From positions 1,370,643 to 1,434,642 of the forward strand of contig JAIGNY010001580.1 in NCBI GenBank assembly GCA_020152595.1: 64,000 bases of DNA. The letters are read 5' to 3'. Positions 25,234-36,979 of the stretch are shown here, piece by piece; within the stretch, counting starts at the first letter, position 1, and the number at the start of each line of letters is the position of its first letter. Below the pieces are notes generated by a model that saw only the letters and a list, made by a program, of their open reading frames with translations, did no database searches and had not been told where the DNA came from. The stretch comes from Chiridota heheva. Lineage: Eukaryota; Echinodermata; Holothuroidea; Apodida; Chiridotidae. The position numbers and the translations under genes are program-made.

Positions 25234-25530
25234 TTCCAAGCAGATACAGTCAAATAAGCAGCTCAAAATTGCATCAGATTGACGCGAGTTAACCCATTCG
25301 CAGTGTACAATTTTCCTAGTGGTGCTTTTCTAGTTATCACACACTGAGGTCTCAACAAACAGCTGTGACAACCATTACACTCGATCTGGTGTATGTGTTT
25401 AAAAGCTACTTATGAATATGCATAAGTTACTAACGTAAACCAATTGAAAACGAGTTGTTTGCAAACTTGGAAAAAGTTTACCAGTGTGTCTCTTATGATT
25501 GGTCGAGCATTTTTTGTTATACGAATTATC
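25234..25530 (-). promoter_or_regulatory. putative 5' UTR / upstream region of the KLF-like gene
   Basis: Directly upstream of the start codon on the minus strand. A CCAAT pentamer (ATTGG on plus, 25498-25502) lies about 265 bases before the ATG. No convincing TATA box is visible, and the transcription start cannot be placed. Confidence 0.3.
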
Positions 25531-25606
25531 TCAATGATGAGAGTTGTACAACATACAGCAAGTTTTTCAATGATGAGAGTTGTACAACATACAGCAAGGT
25601 TTTCCT
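25531..25606. repeat. perfect ~36-bp direct duplication
   Basis: The block starting CAATGATGAGAGTTGTACAA and ending ACATACAGCAAG occurs twice in tandem with no differences, about 300 bases upstream of the KLF-like start codon. It is probably a recent slippage event. Confidence 0.9.
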
Positions 25607-25715
25607 GCCAACCAGACAGAAACATCGTAAATGGATAAAACTTTCTACAATTTTCTGTTTCATTCAACAAAGAAATTCTGTATGGTTGTGAACTATTTGA
25701 AAAAAATATTCATTT

Positions 25716-26075
25716 TTTATGATCATGATCATCATGCATGATGATCATTATGATCATCATGATAATCATCATGATGATCATTAGGATCATCATCATGATA
25801 ATGATGATTTCATTTTTTGTATTTATTTATTTGTTATTTATTCATTTGTTTATTTATTTTATTATCAGTTTATTAATTTATATTCTTATTAATTTCTTTC
25901 TTTCTTTCTTTCTTTTTGTCTTTCTGTCTGTCTGTCCGTCCGTCCGTCCGTCCGTCTGAATGCATGCATACATGGTCGATCAATCAATCAATTATTATTA
26001 TTTCTATTTCTATTTTTATTTTTAATAATCATGATAATAATTATTATTATTTTCTTTATTTCAATTCGTATTATT
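25716..26075. repeat. compound microsatellite
   Basis: Successive tracts of ATGATC/ATCATG, TTTA, TTTC, then CTGT grading into CCGT (25924-25957), TCAA and ATT repeats. The ATGATC section is itself palindromic. Confidence 0.9.
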
Positions 26076-26442
26076 ATTTTTTTAAATGGGGAATTTAGAT
26101 TCAATTTGGTTTTAACATACTTTAAAGACCAGTTCTCGTGTAAACTTGGAGATAAATAGGCAATACAATTTGATTGGCAGAGATATTAACAAAAGTACGG
26201 ATAAGCCAATCAATAAGTGCCGCGAAGTTACTGGCATATATCAGGTTTTAAGTCAAGCAATTTTCTTGCCACGAGATTCCCTGCATGTTTCAATTTGTTT
26301 ATGTTCCATGTAGCTTTTTTAATGACAGAATATGTGTTTGGTAGAATAAGAGTGCTTCAGCTGACGTCATCAGGTCACGTGACTTTGGTTACATCGCCAT
26401 TTTGTCGGTTCAAAACCACTGTCGTCTACTGTACACTTAATT

Positions 26443-26689
26443 AAACAGATTATGGGCAATCTGTTTTGTTCATTTTCTCAAAAAGGCGACAATGAATTTT
26501 AAAAAGCAGCGGCAAAAAGTTTTGAATATCTATTTACTATCCGTCTCCCTAATTTCAGGTTATTAATTAAAATTTTGGACAATCCGGAGCGGCTAGTCAA
26601 ATGTGTAGGCTCATACGATGACGTAATACATAAAAGTACCCAATTGTTTGAGTTTCAAAGTACCCATTTTTTTTATTGCTCCCAAACTG
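26443..26689. mobile_element. foldback family A, right half only
   Basis: Starts at the centre of the palindrome (AACAGATT near GGCAATCTGTTTTGTTC) and runs to the right terminus TTGCTCCCAAACTG. The left arm is absent. Compare 40976-41500 and 56809-57371. Confidence 0.8.
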
Positions 26690-27112
26690 TATATTATAAT
26701 GCTCTTTCTATTGGATATTCGCATCCAAAATATTTTTGATATTTCAATCCATTGCAGAAACTACAAGTGGAAACGTTCCCTGCACTAGTTTGGTGTTTGG
26801 GCTGCACCATCTGTATATGAACAGAGGAATTGTATATTGTCAACCAATCTTATAGGTCGAAGGAAGCAAAGTAGGCATATATGCTACGTTTGTGTACAAA
26901 GATGTTTCTACGGAGGAAGCAGGGGCTGGGAGGGGGGGGGGGGAGAGAAACCCGGCCGGAAATTTAAAAGGATAAGAAGTTTTGAACATTCAAATTGGTT
27001 AGATGATCATTCAATTTGTGTAGATGATCTATCATCATTATCTGATTACGGTTTAATTTAAACCTTGGAAAAAGGGTCAAATTAAGTAGCTATATATGCC
27101 ACTGACAAGGCA

Positions 27113-27316
27113 GCCGAGAGCAGTGGTGTAGAAGCTATGGAGGGGTGGGGGGGGGGGGGACTGATCCGCCTATCTATTTTCGAGGTGGCTCAGCCCCTAG
27201 ATATTTAATAATCGCACATTTCGAGCAGATAACGCATTGTTGCATGTAGATAAATTTAAACATTGGGGGAGAAAAGCCCCTGGCTCATAATTAAGCTCTA
27301 CACCACTGGCCGAGAG
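27113..27316. mobile_element. hAT-type MITE with perfect 8-bp target duplication
   Basis: The element is 27121-27308. Its terminal inverted repeats are CAGTGGTGTAGA and TCTACACCACTG. The flanking octamers 27113-27120 and 27309-27316 are both GCCGAGAG. A CAGTGG-type terminus with an 8-bp target site duplication is the standard signature of the hAT superfamily. The interior is G-rich (a G-run near 27148) and non-coding. Confidence 0.9.
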
Positions 27317-28703
27317 CCAATATACTGGGAATGGATTATTGTACACGTGGATCACTATATATTCATAGATGATTACACAGCTGTTCAAAGCACATGTGAC
27401 AGATCCAGGATTTTTGAAATTGGGGACACACAAATACATCAATATTTTTTGGAAAGCATAAAAGATCATCCGCATTTTAGCCACCGAAAATCCCCATCGC
27501 CTATTTCTTTATTTTTACGGGCCTCTACGATCCGGGCCTCCTTCTCCGTTGGACTCAGGGAAACGCCGCCTCCCAGCCATTTAGCCGCCAAAAATCCGCC
27601 ATCGCCTTTTTCTTCGACGAACATCCCCATTCTTTAGTTTTACGGGCCTCTACGATCCTGGCTCCCTTCCCCGTCGGGTCCATGCAGGAACACCCCCCAA
27701 CCCTTTGTCGGTGGTACTACAGGCCATTGCTATACACTCGACTTTAATATATAACCTTTTTCTGCATTGTTTGTATATGATAATATTTACCATATAGGAT
27801 AATCGTTATATCGAAAGTTTATCATATTGTTATTTGCCTTTTACATCATCATATTGATTGCCTGATGTTCTGAGTTTTTTTTTTTTTTGTAGGTGTAAAA
27901 ACCGGGGGCCACAGGGGACACGTCCCCTCCCACTTTTGCGAAAAATGATAAAAGTTCCCCTTTTGAAAATGAAAAGTGCCCCTTAATTACTGTGCAAGAA
28001 CAGGTGGCATATCCGCACACTTTATACAAAATTATTACCAAAGTGCCCCTTTCAAAATGAAGTGCCCCCTTTACTTCGTTGTTTTTTAGTATGGTAGTAA
28101 AAACAGGAAAACTTAATCAATTTCTGACACATTTTACCGACTAACAGATAATTTTCGATTTTCCTTACACCTGAAATATTTGTTTGTGGTTTTTCCACCC
28201 ACGGGTGTCCATGCATCTGACAGTCTGAATGGAGGAATGAATGTCATTCTAACGCCCTCGCAGGTTTGCCTTTCAGGGTGTTACAATGGAGCTAACCACT
28301 GAACCATACAGGGCTTTTACTCCCAATGTTCCAAGCTGCCAAGGAAATTACCTAAGATTCAGACAATTTTGACGTTTTCGGGATTTGAAAAATTCCGGGA
28401 AATCTGATCTGCCTATGGTCTGATGGTCAGATGGTATAGGCTATAGTGTAAAATGCACAAGTTGATCAGTTCAGGAGCTGCCATTTTAAAATGGCAGCTG
28501 GCAGTGTGTCAGTGGCACAACAATGTGTTGGAGGGATGTAAACCCCACCGGCCCCGAACTAATTTGCAATTTAGGGAGCTCGGGAAATGTCATTTGGGGA
28601 CACGAGCCCCAAAGGTTCTAGTTACGCGACTGTTTATAATAACAGTATAAAGTTTGCCTTTAAGTTCTGTCTGCGGAGTGTCGGAAAAATTGAGTGTGGT
28701 TTA
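27317..28703. other. intergenic sequence with repeat debris
   Basis: A local near-duplication of CTACGATCC / CCATCGCC / TTACGGGCC words occurs at 27485-27660. A block at 27890-28075 repeats AAAGTGCCCCTT-type words. No gene is recognised. Confidence 0.4.
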
Positions 28704-29470
28704 TTTAAAGGATTAGTTCAGGAGTCGAGCAAGTTCATCTTATATGTAAGAGGACTTCAAAAGAAACAAAATAGTGAAGAAATCATTCAAAAATTTTATT
28801 CCGTTAAAAGGAGATTTTAAGTTTAAAGTTTGGTATCATTTGAGAAGAAACTACTGAAATCAGACTCAGTTGTGATGTCATCTGGTCATATACTCTAGAT
28901 TCCTGTCTTTATGTATTCTACCATATTTTGTCCTGCGATTAGTGTGCCTAAAAGGATAAAACGATAGTGAGGGCCTCGTGTTTGTGAATTTCACAGATAT
29001 TATCCACAACACATTGATCAATTTCATGCTTCCATATCCTACAGACGACGTGAGAAAAAGGTCACTTGAATATTCAATTTTTGTATTATTTTATTGGGGG
29101 GGGGGGAGTCAGGGGGACCCCTAAAAATACGCCCTCACATTTCGGTCTAGTGCTCCGTTAAAAACCTTGGGATATGTCAAAAAAGTAGTAAACCTGAATC
29201 TAGGGTATTTATAATATACCACCTGAAGAAAGTTTGAGGAAAAACAATTTGAATAGTGATTTAATTTAATAAACTTTTTTTAATGATACAATAACAATTG
29301 TTAAGAACGTGAGGATGAAGATAAGATGCCAACTTTCCATAGCAGAGATACTACACCAGTCATTTCTACACAGATAGACAGAGCTATTAACAGATTAACT
29401 CGAATATCTCTTTCACGAAATAAGATTTTGAATGCTTTATTCACCATTTTGTTTCTTTTGTCTACCCGCC
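28704..29470. mobile_element. foldback family D, copy 2, disrupted
   Basis: Starts TTTAAAGGATTAGTTCAGGA. Right-arm sequence (GAATGCTTTATTCACCATTT and TTTGTTTCTTTTG) ends near 29470. The centre contains an unrelated G-run segment (about 29095-29107). A minus-strand frame at 29301-29708 is derived from this repeat. Confidence 0.7.
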
Positions 29471-29805
29471 CCAATTGTCCTCGTGGTTTCATATAAGAGG
29501 GGACATTTTGTTTCTTTTGACTGATTTCTACGGACTGAATTGCTGAAGGAACATCTGAAACAGAAAAACAAGTCTTTAGTTCCAGCAAGGAGCTATTAAC
29601 TGAGATAATATCTCCACGGTTCCAGTAAACTGGTAAAGCGCTAAATCCTGCAAGCGTATAAGGATGGTGTTGTTGATCAGTTGATACAAATGATGGAATT
29701 TTCTTCATGTTAAAACATAGAACCTTTATTTATTTCAGGCAATATTTGAGAAAGAAAACAAAAGTAGTTTAATGTTTTACGTTGATACTGTGAGATAAAT
29801 CAGAT

Positions 29806-29971
29806 GCTAGAAGAAACAGCGTCTGCGTTATGCATAACCCTCTGTCCTCTGCCACGTTCGTCATAATGATTCAAATAAATACTAAAATGTTTGTTACATT
29901 TTCTATGTAGGAATTATAAGTGAATTTCGATTTGATTTTAAGCTTCAAGAATGACATGGAAATTTTCATAT
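29806..29971. repeat. ~166-bp repeat, copy 1
   Basis: Direct copy of 33576-33741 with scattered differences. Shared blocks include CCTCTGCCACGTTC, ATAATGATTCAAATAAAT and AAGCTTCAAGAATGACAT. Confidence 0.8.
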
Positions 29972-31369
29972 AAAGAAACAAAGTAATTTGTTGTTACTTG
30001 AGAAAAATCAGTAATTTGTTGATACTGTGAGAAAAATCATGCAAGAAACTAGAACATCAATGATGTAGTAGCTCAACATATTTTGTGGGCGGTTACAAGC
30101 CTATTTTTTGTTGGTGGGTTGTTAATTCGAGTAGGCTGGGGTTGTTAGGAAAGAAATACATGTTTGATGTTTATTTGGGGGAAAATTCAAGAGCTTTAAT
30201 GTCGTTGTGATGCTAGAACATAAATGATGTAGTAGCTCAATATATGTTTTGGGGCTGGGTATAAAACTATTTTTGTTGGAAGGGAGCTACATTGGGTAGG
30301 CTTAAGTTGTTAGAAAGGAATATAAGTTTAATTAGCAGTGGCGCAACAAAAAGTTGGGAATACTCGGAAGGGTGGGTAGACCTAACAGGCCCTGGGCAAA
30401 ATCGATTTGGGTCTAGTCCTGAACAATGACACTACAATATCTTTGTTACGGGACCATGCGCCTGAGGTGTCGGAAGGAACTCTGGGAAGCGGAGAGAGCA
30501 GAAAATCAAGTTCATGTGCGTTTTTTGGCAGTATTTGAGGGGAAGTTTTTGATAGTCACTTTCTGACTTTCCCACACTTTCGGTAGGCAAATTCCGCCTA
30601 TGGGTTTAAAGATTGGGGAGCCGGGACCAATGCTGACAATTACCCAACGGGCGAACAAGTACAAGGCTTCTTTTGAAAATTGCTGCTTAGAAAATTATTT
30701 GGGGCATACCTCCTATCACCATGGCCCTCGGTATCGGTGCCCCCGGTAAAATGATATGCTTTAATTATGTCAAATGAATACTAAGTGTATGTGATAACCT
30801 CTGTGTATTATGTAGTATTTGTAAGTAAGTGGATATCTTCAAGCTTCAAGAATGACCTAGAATAACTTCAAATGAGTTTCAAAAAGGCGCATCCAGGATC
30901 CGACCGGTCCACCTACAACTTTCAAAAGGGCACTTCCTGCCACCATCCGCATAATTTTAAAAAGGCACCTTCTGCCCCTTACTCTTGGGTCAGGGGAAAT
31001 CCCCGCCCCCACCCACCCCCTCCCCTACTTTACCACCTTTGCCGCCGTGGTTCCGATCGCTGCAGAGGCCAAAATCCCTACGGGTCCCCAGGACTCTAGT
31101 TGCCCCATTGTGTATGGGAGCTTTAATATTGTTTGAATATGTGAAAACTGTTCTTCAAGTAAGCCCAAAATAGCTAAGTTTCAACATCAATATCACATGA
31201 TGCAAATTGTATTAACAATGTTTGCTTTTAAGTGATATACCAACAACAAAAATACTTTTGTATAAAATCAAGATGGATTTTATATCCTTGCAACAAGACA
31301 TGATTTTAACTATTGCTAATGTATTAGCCATTCTGTTGCATGCATGCTTTATTTTGATGAAAGTGTGAA
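29972..31369. other. intergenic sequence, minor duplications
   Basis: A piece at about 30048-30100 (ATGATGTAGTAGCTCAA) recurs at 30215-30260. A C-rich block lies at 30990-31030. No gene is supported. Confidence 0.4.
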
Positions 31370-31727
31370 ATTATTAATACAAAATTGAAGGAAAATGCGT
31401 GAAATTGTTGGAAATTTTGGCAACACTTCCGGAGAATTTCTCGAATTGCCATATTTTACTTGAAAGTGAAGAATTTTCCTTGAAATTGAAGACAATTTTC
31501 TTAACGGAGATTGCACCAAAGAGCTTCAAGCTGTAGTTGATTTCACGAAAATGAAGGAAATTTTCCAAAAAATAAAGGAGATTTCCCGAAAATTGACAAA
31601 GATTTTCTTAAAAATTCATGAAAATTTCGCAGAAGTTGAAGAATGTTTTTTTTTTTTTTTGAGGGGAGGGGGAGATCAGGGATTGGTTTTTTAGGGGCGA
31701 AGCCCCGCCTCCTTAGGACACGCCACT
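31370..31727. repeat. family G element, possible hAT-type end
   Basis: Degenerate GAAATTTTCC-type units, then a G-rich tract and an end reading GACACGCCACTGC, resembling the inverse of the CAGTGGCGT terminus of hAT elements. The left end is not identified. Confidence 0.45.
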
Positions 31728-31874
31728 GCTTTCTTAATTACTATCCATACGTCATAAATTTCTATAATTAGTTCTTGTATCAGTGAGTTATTAATACTTT
31801 GGTGATTTTACAGCCAGAGATTCAATCGCATTATATGGTAAGAATAACCTATTTAAGCGGCGACGACGAATGAA

Positions 31875-33041
31875 CACACAATTACAACGACGGGGTCGTC
31901 GCCTGCGTATTCGGTTATGACAGTAATACGATGCTATCCGAAAAGCTCTTTGATACAGGCCGCGCAGGCCGCGTTTTTTTTTTCTTCTGCAGACCAGAAT
32001 TGCCATTACAGATTTTGTTCAGCCAACCATATGCAAGAATGTTGATGACGTAATTAAATATGAATATTCATATACAACTCAGACATATCGTCTGACAAAA
32101 TAATTTGGGACTTAGTAATTCCATGACCGCGGGTGAATAATATTACTTTGCCGGAAAAAAATGTATACCTGACACTACAGATAGGGCACAATTTAAAATG
32201 TGCTACAAAGCGAATCCTCCTTCGAATATCGAGGAAGTAGTTAACAATATCTCGGTAAGTGGTGTTCTAAGTGAACTTCTAACACTCGCTCCTTGTATGA
32301 AAATTAAGACATAATTTATAGAGTAGTAGTTAAGCGACTTTCCCTTGCATTAACACTTTCCCTTGACACGCGTTGTAGGTACGGAGTTGTTGATTAGTGT
32401 GTAAAAATCAAGGTGGGGCTTATTCGCAGGGCAGTGATAACATATACCCTAACCTACAACCTATCCCCAACCCTAACCTTATTCGCAGTGCTGGCTTTAG
32501 ATACTGTGTGGATATTCACAGGGCTGCCTTGCGAATCATAACTTCAAAAAATCAAAGTTGTATAGCGATAGTTCTCACGTTGTATACGTAGATCTTCAAG
32601 CTGTTGTATGTGCGCGAGATAATTCACACTAGTTGTAGGTGTGCGTAGGCCTAGTACGAGTTCATGCCCAAATAGACTATTGTTTAAGTTGTAGGTGAGT
32701 TTTATTCTTTTTGAACATTTTTTTCAAGTCCCGATTTTCCTTTTGGACGGAGTGCGTAGTCGTAGTGAGTACTCCATGCATACATGACATACTATACAGG
32801 CTATAGTATACAGTCCTATGTTATTAGAGTAATGTTGCATATGAATATTCATATTTAATCACGTCATTGTCATTCTTGTATAAGATTGGCTGAAAAAAGT
32901 CTGTAATGGCAATTCTGGACTGCAGAAAAAAAAACGCGACCCGGATGAGAACACAGGTACGACGTACGGACAGACATAAAATCGATAGCCAAGTCAATGT
33001 CCACGGCCTTTGATAACCAGTTGTGGTGCACTGGCGAACCG
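31875..33041 (-). mobile_element. SINE family 1 split by a TIR element
   Basis: The SINE tail is at 31875-31942 and more of its body is at 32940-33041, both minus strand. The sequence between is a separate inserted element (31969-32939). The intact SINE has the junction words GCTTAATACGACCCGG, which here are separated. Confidence 0.75.
31969..32939. mobile_element. ~970-bp element with ~115-bp terminal inverted repeats
   Basis: Left repeat at 31969-32085, beginning CGCG, a T-run and then CTGCAGACCAGAATTGCC. Right repeat at 32826-32939 is its inverse, ending GGCAATTCTGGACTGCAG, an A-run and CGCG. Both contain TGAATATTCATAT and a GACGT(A/G)ATTAAAT block. The interior of about 740 bp shows no transposase. 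Confidence 0.85.
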
Positions 33042-33575
33042 ATTTAAGCTATTAGCCATTGCTTTTAATAGGTTTCTAAACGCAATTTATAGCCCAAAAG
33101 AGCTATACAAAAGTTATACCGCAATTGTTCTACACATTCTGACATTGGGAGAAATCCCAAACGGGATATCAAGCTCGATTAGCATATATGCCAGACGGTA
33201 TTTTGACGCTCCAGCCAATGAAAATAGGCCTATAGCTTTATTTCAATCTGAGATATTCAGTCAGTCAGTGGTGTTTCCCGAGCCAATGTAATTATATATC
33301 TAAATTCCTTCGGATTGCACCGAGTGAAATCCGAGTATTTGTAACATTTTTACTTAATTTTGGAATGCAGAATTCCTTAAAACTATGCAACAATATGAAC
33401 TGTTATTGCATCAACATATCGATCTATTTAATGCAAACATAGCAACACAGCAAATATCCAAAAAACGTTTAGGATATGATAAACGCTGTAAAAATCCAAA
33501 CGTATATCCGAGCGAGAACCTGGCTCTTAAGTTATTTATCGCATAAGCTCAAATCCTTTAATGGGACTTGAGCAC

Positions 33576-33741
33576 TTGAGCTAAAAACAGCGTGTGCCTT
33601 ATGTGTAACCCTCTATCCTCTGCCACGTTCATCATAATGATTCAAATAAATATTAAGATGTTTGTTACATCTTCTATGTAGGATTTGTGAGTGGATTTCG
33701 ATTTGATTTCAAGCTTCAAGAATGACATAGAGATTTGTATG
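33576..33741. repeat. ~166-bp repeat, copy 2
   Basis: Partner of 29806-29971 in direct orientation, 3.77 kb apart. Confidence 0.8.
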
Positions 33742-34379
33742 TAACTTATTACTTACAACTGCATAACTTATAATTTATCCAAATTCTCATTAAGTTCTCA
33801 ATAAGATATTCCGCGTTTTAGCTTTTCGCAAACAGGCAAAGAGTTGTTAATGAACAGATGAATGGAATAGTTTGCAATTGTTCACAATTTTAAAGTCAAC
33901 ATTGATAAGTTCTTTACTAACTCTGGCCGTCTTTGATTTTGTTTGTTTGTTGTGGTGGTATTAGTTTGGACATTTTATGGGGGTAACTAACCCTTCTTAG
34001 CCCTTAGCCCGTCATCTTGTTATGCTATGTAATTTTCAAAAGGACACCTCCTGCCCCGTAATTCCGTCATCCCTGTCAGTATAAAAATGTGTTCTGCACA
34101 GTCATATTTCAATTGAACCGTCAAAGGAATTTTCGGCAGAAATGTTAGGGCGCGTTTCTTGCTTAGTAATGTGAATTTGAAATAACACATTTTGTGTCCG
34201 TTGATGCTCGCCATTATGGTCTATTTCACCCTGTACACTAATTCCCAACCACATTGGTACACAGGGGCGTAGGAAGAGTGACCTCTCTGGGGGTAGGGGG
34301 AAAAAAATCCCGGTCACAAGTGGAAACAATACACTGGTAAATTAAGTTTCATAAATACTGACGTCGCTGCTAATCGGAA

Positions 34380-34700
34380 AATCTCCTTTCTTTTGTGGCA
34401 ATTTCCTTAAATTTCGGTAAACTCTTTGTCAATTATGGGAAGTTTTGGAGGGCGATTTTCTTCCATTTTCGAAAAACTTCGTTAAGTTTATGGGCAATTT
34501 TGAGGAAGTTTTTGTCAATCTACAGGAAATTTGATTAGTAATTTGACCAAATTTCAAATTATTTTACCAAATTTTCAATTCTCAGGAAATCTTCAAAATT
34601 AGGGACTGACAAATTTGACCGTAATTTCAAATAATTTTACCAAATTGTCAATTTTACTAATTGTTTTAATCTTATGCTAATAATTTCCCAATTTTATCTC
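34380..34700. repeat. family G short-repeat element
   Basis: Degenerate units with words such as GGCAATTTCCTTAAATTT and TTTTACCAAATT. It is preceded by CAGGGGCGTAGGAAG at about 34262, which may be a decayed hAT-type terminus. Confidence 0.45.
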
Positions 34701-34941
34701 TCAACCGGAAATACCTGGAAGCTAAGTGAAATCCTCTCAGGCCATATTATTCTTCTTTTATTTTTGCACACCAAAAACGCAGGGGGCTAAAATCCACCAG
34801 CCCCTACCTCCCCCTTGTCTCCGCGGTCCCTGCCTTGATTTGAACATTCCGATTGAGTCAAATATTCTTGAGACTCCGGAATAATACGCCCTCACATTTC
34901 TATTCGGTCGAATGCTCCTTAAATGTATATATGGATACAAT

Positions 34942-35132
34942 CTAAAAAATAAATGGTCAGAACATGGTCAACTCTGCACCGAACCAAATTTGGTCAAAGT
35001 TGAACGACCACAACATGGTCAAATTTGACCATAATATTGTAATTATGGACAAATTTGACCATATTGTGGTCAAATTTGTTTTTAGATTTTGACCAAAGTG
35101 GGTTCGGTGTAGATTTGACCATTCCTTTTTAG
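34942..35132. mobile_element. TGGTCA palindromic element
   Basis: Ends CTAAAAA and TTTTTAG. Paired inner blocks are AATGGTCA, CACCGAACC and their inverses. The centre repeats TGGTCAAATTTGACCA, a perfect 16-bp palindrome. It abuts the next element directly. Confidence 0.75.
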
Positions 35133-35666
35133 TGAGCATGTGAAGCATAATGCGAACCAATGTAATGGCGATGTCATCTGTTGGCAGTCCACAGTTTTTC
35201 CTGAGATTTCCTCAGAAATGCTGACGTTTCTTCAAAGTTCTTCAGAAAAAGTTAAAGATATCCTTATGAAAGATTAGCAAGTTAGAATTTCCTAACAAAA
35301 TGTTAAAGTTGTGCAGAGACACTTAAGACAGATTGAAGTGGTACAAGGGATGGGATGTCATGTGATGGGATGCCATGTGGGACATGGGATAGGATGTCAT
35401 GTGGGACATGGGATGGGATGTCATGTGGGACATGGTATGTCATGTGGGACATGGGATGGGATGCCATGTGGAAGATATGGTGGAATGCCATGTGGGACCA
35501 GGGATGGGATGGGATGTCATGTGTGACATGAGGTGGGATGCCATATGGGACATGGGATGCCATGTGGGACTTAGTGTGAGATGCCATTTCTATAATTGGC
35601 CGGGTCATATGATATGGGTGTCAATTTGCATGGGCATGCGAACCATGACGGTATTTACCGTTCTAG
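35132..35666 (+). mobile_element. minisatellite-bearing Helitron-like element, short copy (HEL-1)
   Basis: Left flank from GTGAGCATGTGAAGCATAAT to ACACTTAAGACAGATTGAAG. Then about 230 bp of 19-bp units (GGGATGTCATGTGGGACAT). Then a right flank with AATTGGCCGGGTCA and TGTCAATTTGCATGGGCATG. The 3' end is a perfect hairpin, ACGGTA-TT-TACCGT (35648-35661), followed by TCTAG and then T. The same flanks and 3' end bracket 58334-62639. A hairpin plus CTRR followed by T fits Helitron 3' ends, but the spacing is only one base and no TC 5' end is identified, so the class remains tentative. Confidence 0.7.
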
Positions 35667-36658
35667 TTTAGAGTGCAGGTGGAAATTTTATATTCACCAC
35701 AAATACCTGATAATTCTGGAGAGAGTAGTCTTTAAATTATGTCAAAAGCACCTGTGACCAATCAAAGTTTGATATTTTTTAATGAATGTAAGCGTTGATG
35801 TATAAAAGGGCGACAGCTCAAAATCTTTAATTTCATTCTTTAAATTCAAGTCCTAAGTTTCAGTGCACTAAATGATCGGACTGTATTTTCCTACTAAATT
35901 GTAATGAAGATTCAAAAGGCTCTTAAAGTCATGCTCAACTGCGTTGCTTTAGAATTAAGAAGCAATAAGGAAATTCACAGGTGTTCTTTAATTATTTTAT
36001 TAGATAATTTATTAAAATAAGGTCCAAACATTCAACGGGCCGATTAGTAGGCTCCCAATCGGGAGATTTCAGATATTGCCCGTTCGGGAGATCGGGACAT
36101 GCGCAGTACGAGTCTATTTTACAATGAAGCTTAGCTATAGTCTTTGGCGTAGTCGCTTTATGTGTGTATTATTACTTTACACTCACGTTTTATCAAAATG
36201 AAATGATGATACAAAAGTTGTGTTTGACTCTGATAATATCTATTACAATGTAAGTCAAAAACAATTCCCGGAAAAAAACTTTGAAATGTTTTTCTCAGAA
36301 AATCTTGTTTAAAAGGGCGACTGCTTAACGCTAACACATCATAAGAAGTCACCACTTTTCTTCAAATTTCTCGAAAATTCCACGGTAAATTTTCAAAGCG
36401 CACGGTGAAAAGATAATTAATATGCCATTATTTTATATCGTGAAGAACAATTTGAACCATTTACAGTGGTTGATGTCCCCGCGCTCAATATTTGTCTGAT
36501 TCTTATATGATTACACACAAAACTTGAATGTGGATAGATGCATTGTGGGATACGTCCATAAAGAATCTACCAATCGGGAGACCGAAACTGTTCTCCCGAT
36601 CGGGAGTACGAATCGGACTGTTCAAAGTGCTGTAAAATGGTCAATTTTGAAGCTATAT

Positions 36659-36915
36659 ACCTACTGTGGTGTAGCGGTTATCATACCTGTCTACAGACCA
36701 CGAGGCCCTGGGTTCAATCCTGGGGTGGGTAGACACGCCAGTGCACCACAACTGGTTATCAAAGGCCGTGGTCATTGACTTGGTTGTCGATGTTATGTCT
36801 GTCCGTACGTCGTACCTGTGTTCTCGTCCGGGTCGTATTAAGCGTTTCGTGATAGCATTTGTACTATCATAACCGAATACGCAGGCGACGACCCCGTCAT
36901 TGTAATTGTGTGTTC
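36659..36915 (+). mobile_element. tRNA-derived SINE, family 1, best copy
   Basis: A box TGGTGTAGCGGTTATC at about 36668 and B box GGTTCAATCC at 36712-36721. The body has CCAGTGCACCACAACTGG, GTCCGTACGTCGTACCTG and GTATTAAGCGTTTCGTGAT, and the tail ends ATTGTAATTGTGTGTTC. This is the most intact copy in the window and the reference for the others. Confidence 0.9.
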
Positions 36916-36979
36916 AGCTCTCTCTATTTTAATAAAACTTTTGTTATTTTCATCGTTTATGTTTATATCATTTCAATTC

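Noticed and set aside
28510..28632. hAT-like ends CAGTGGCACAAC and GTTACGCGACTG
   Set aside because: Termini agree poorly and the flanking octamers do not match.
29301..29708. 135-codon minus-strand frame
   Set aside because: Largely the inverse of foldback family D, so a repeat shadow.
36659..36760. Functional tRNA gene
   Set aside because: The A and B boxes belong to a SINE head followed by the family body; the cloverleaf is not convincing.
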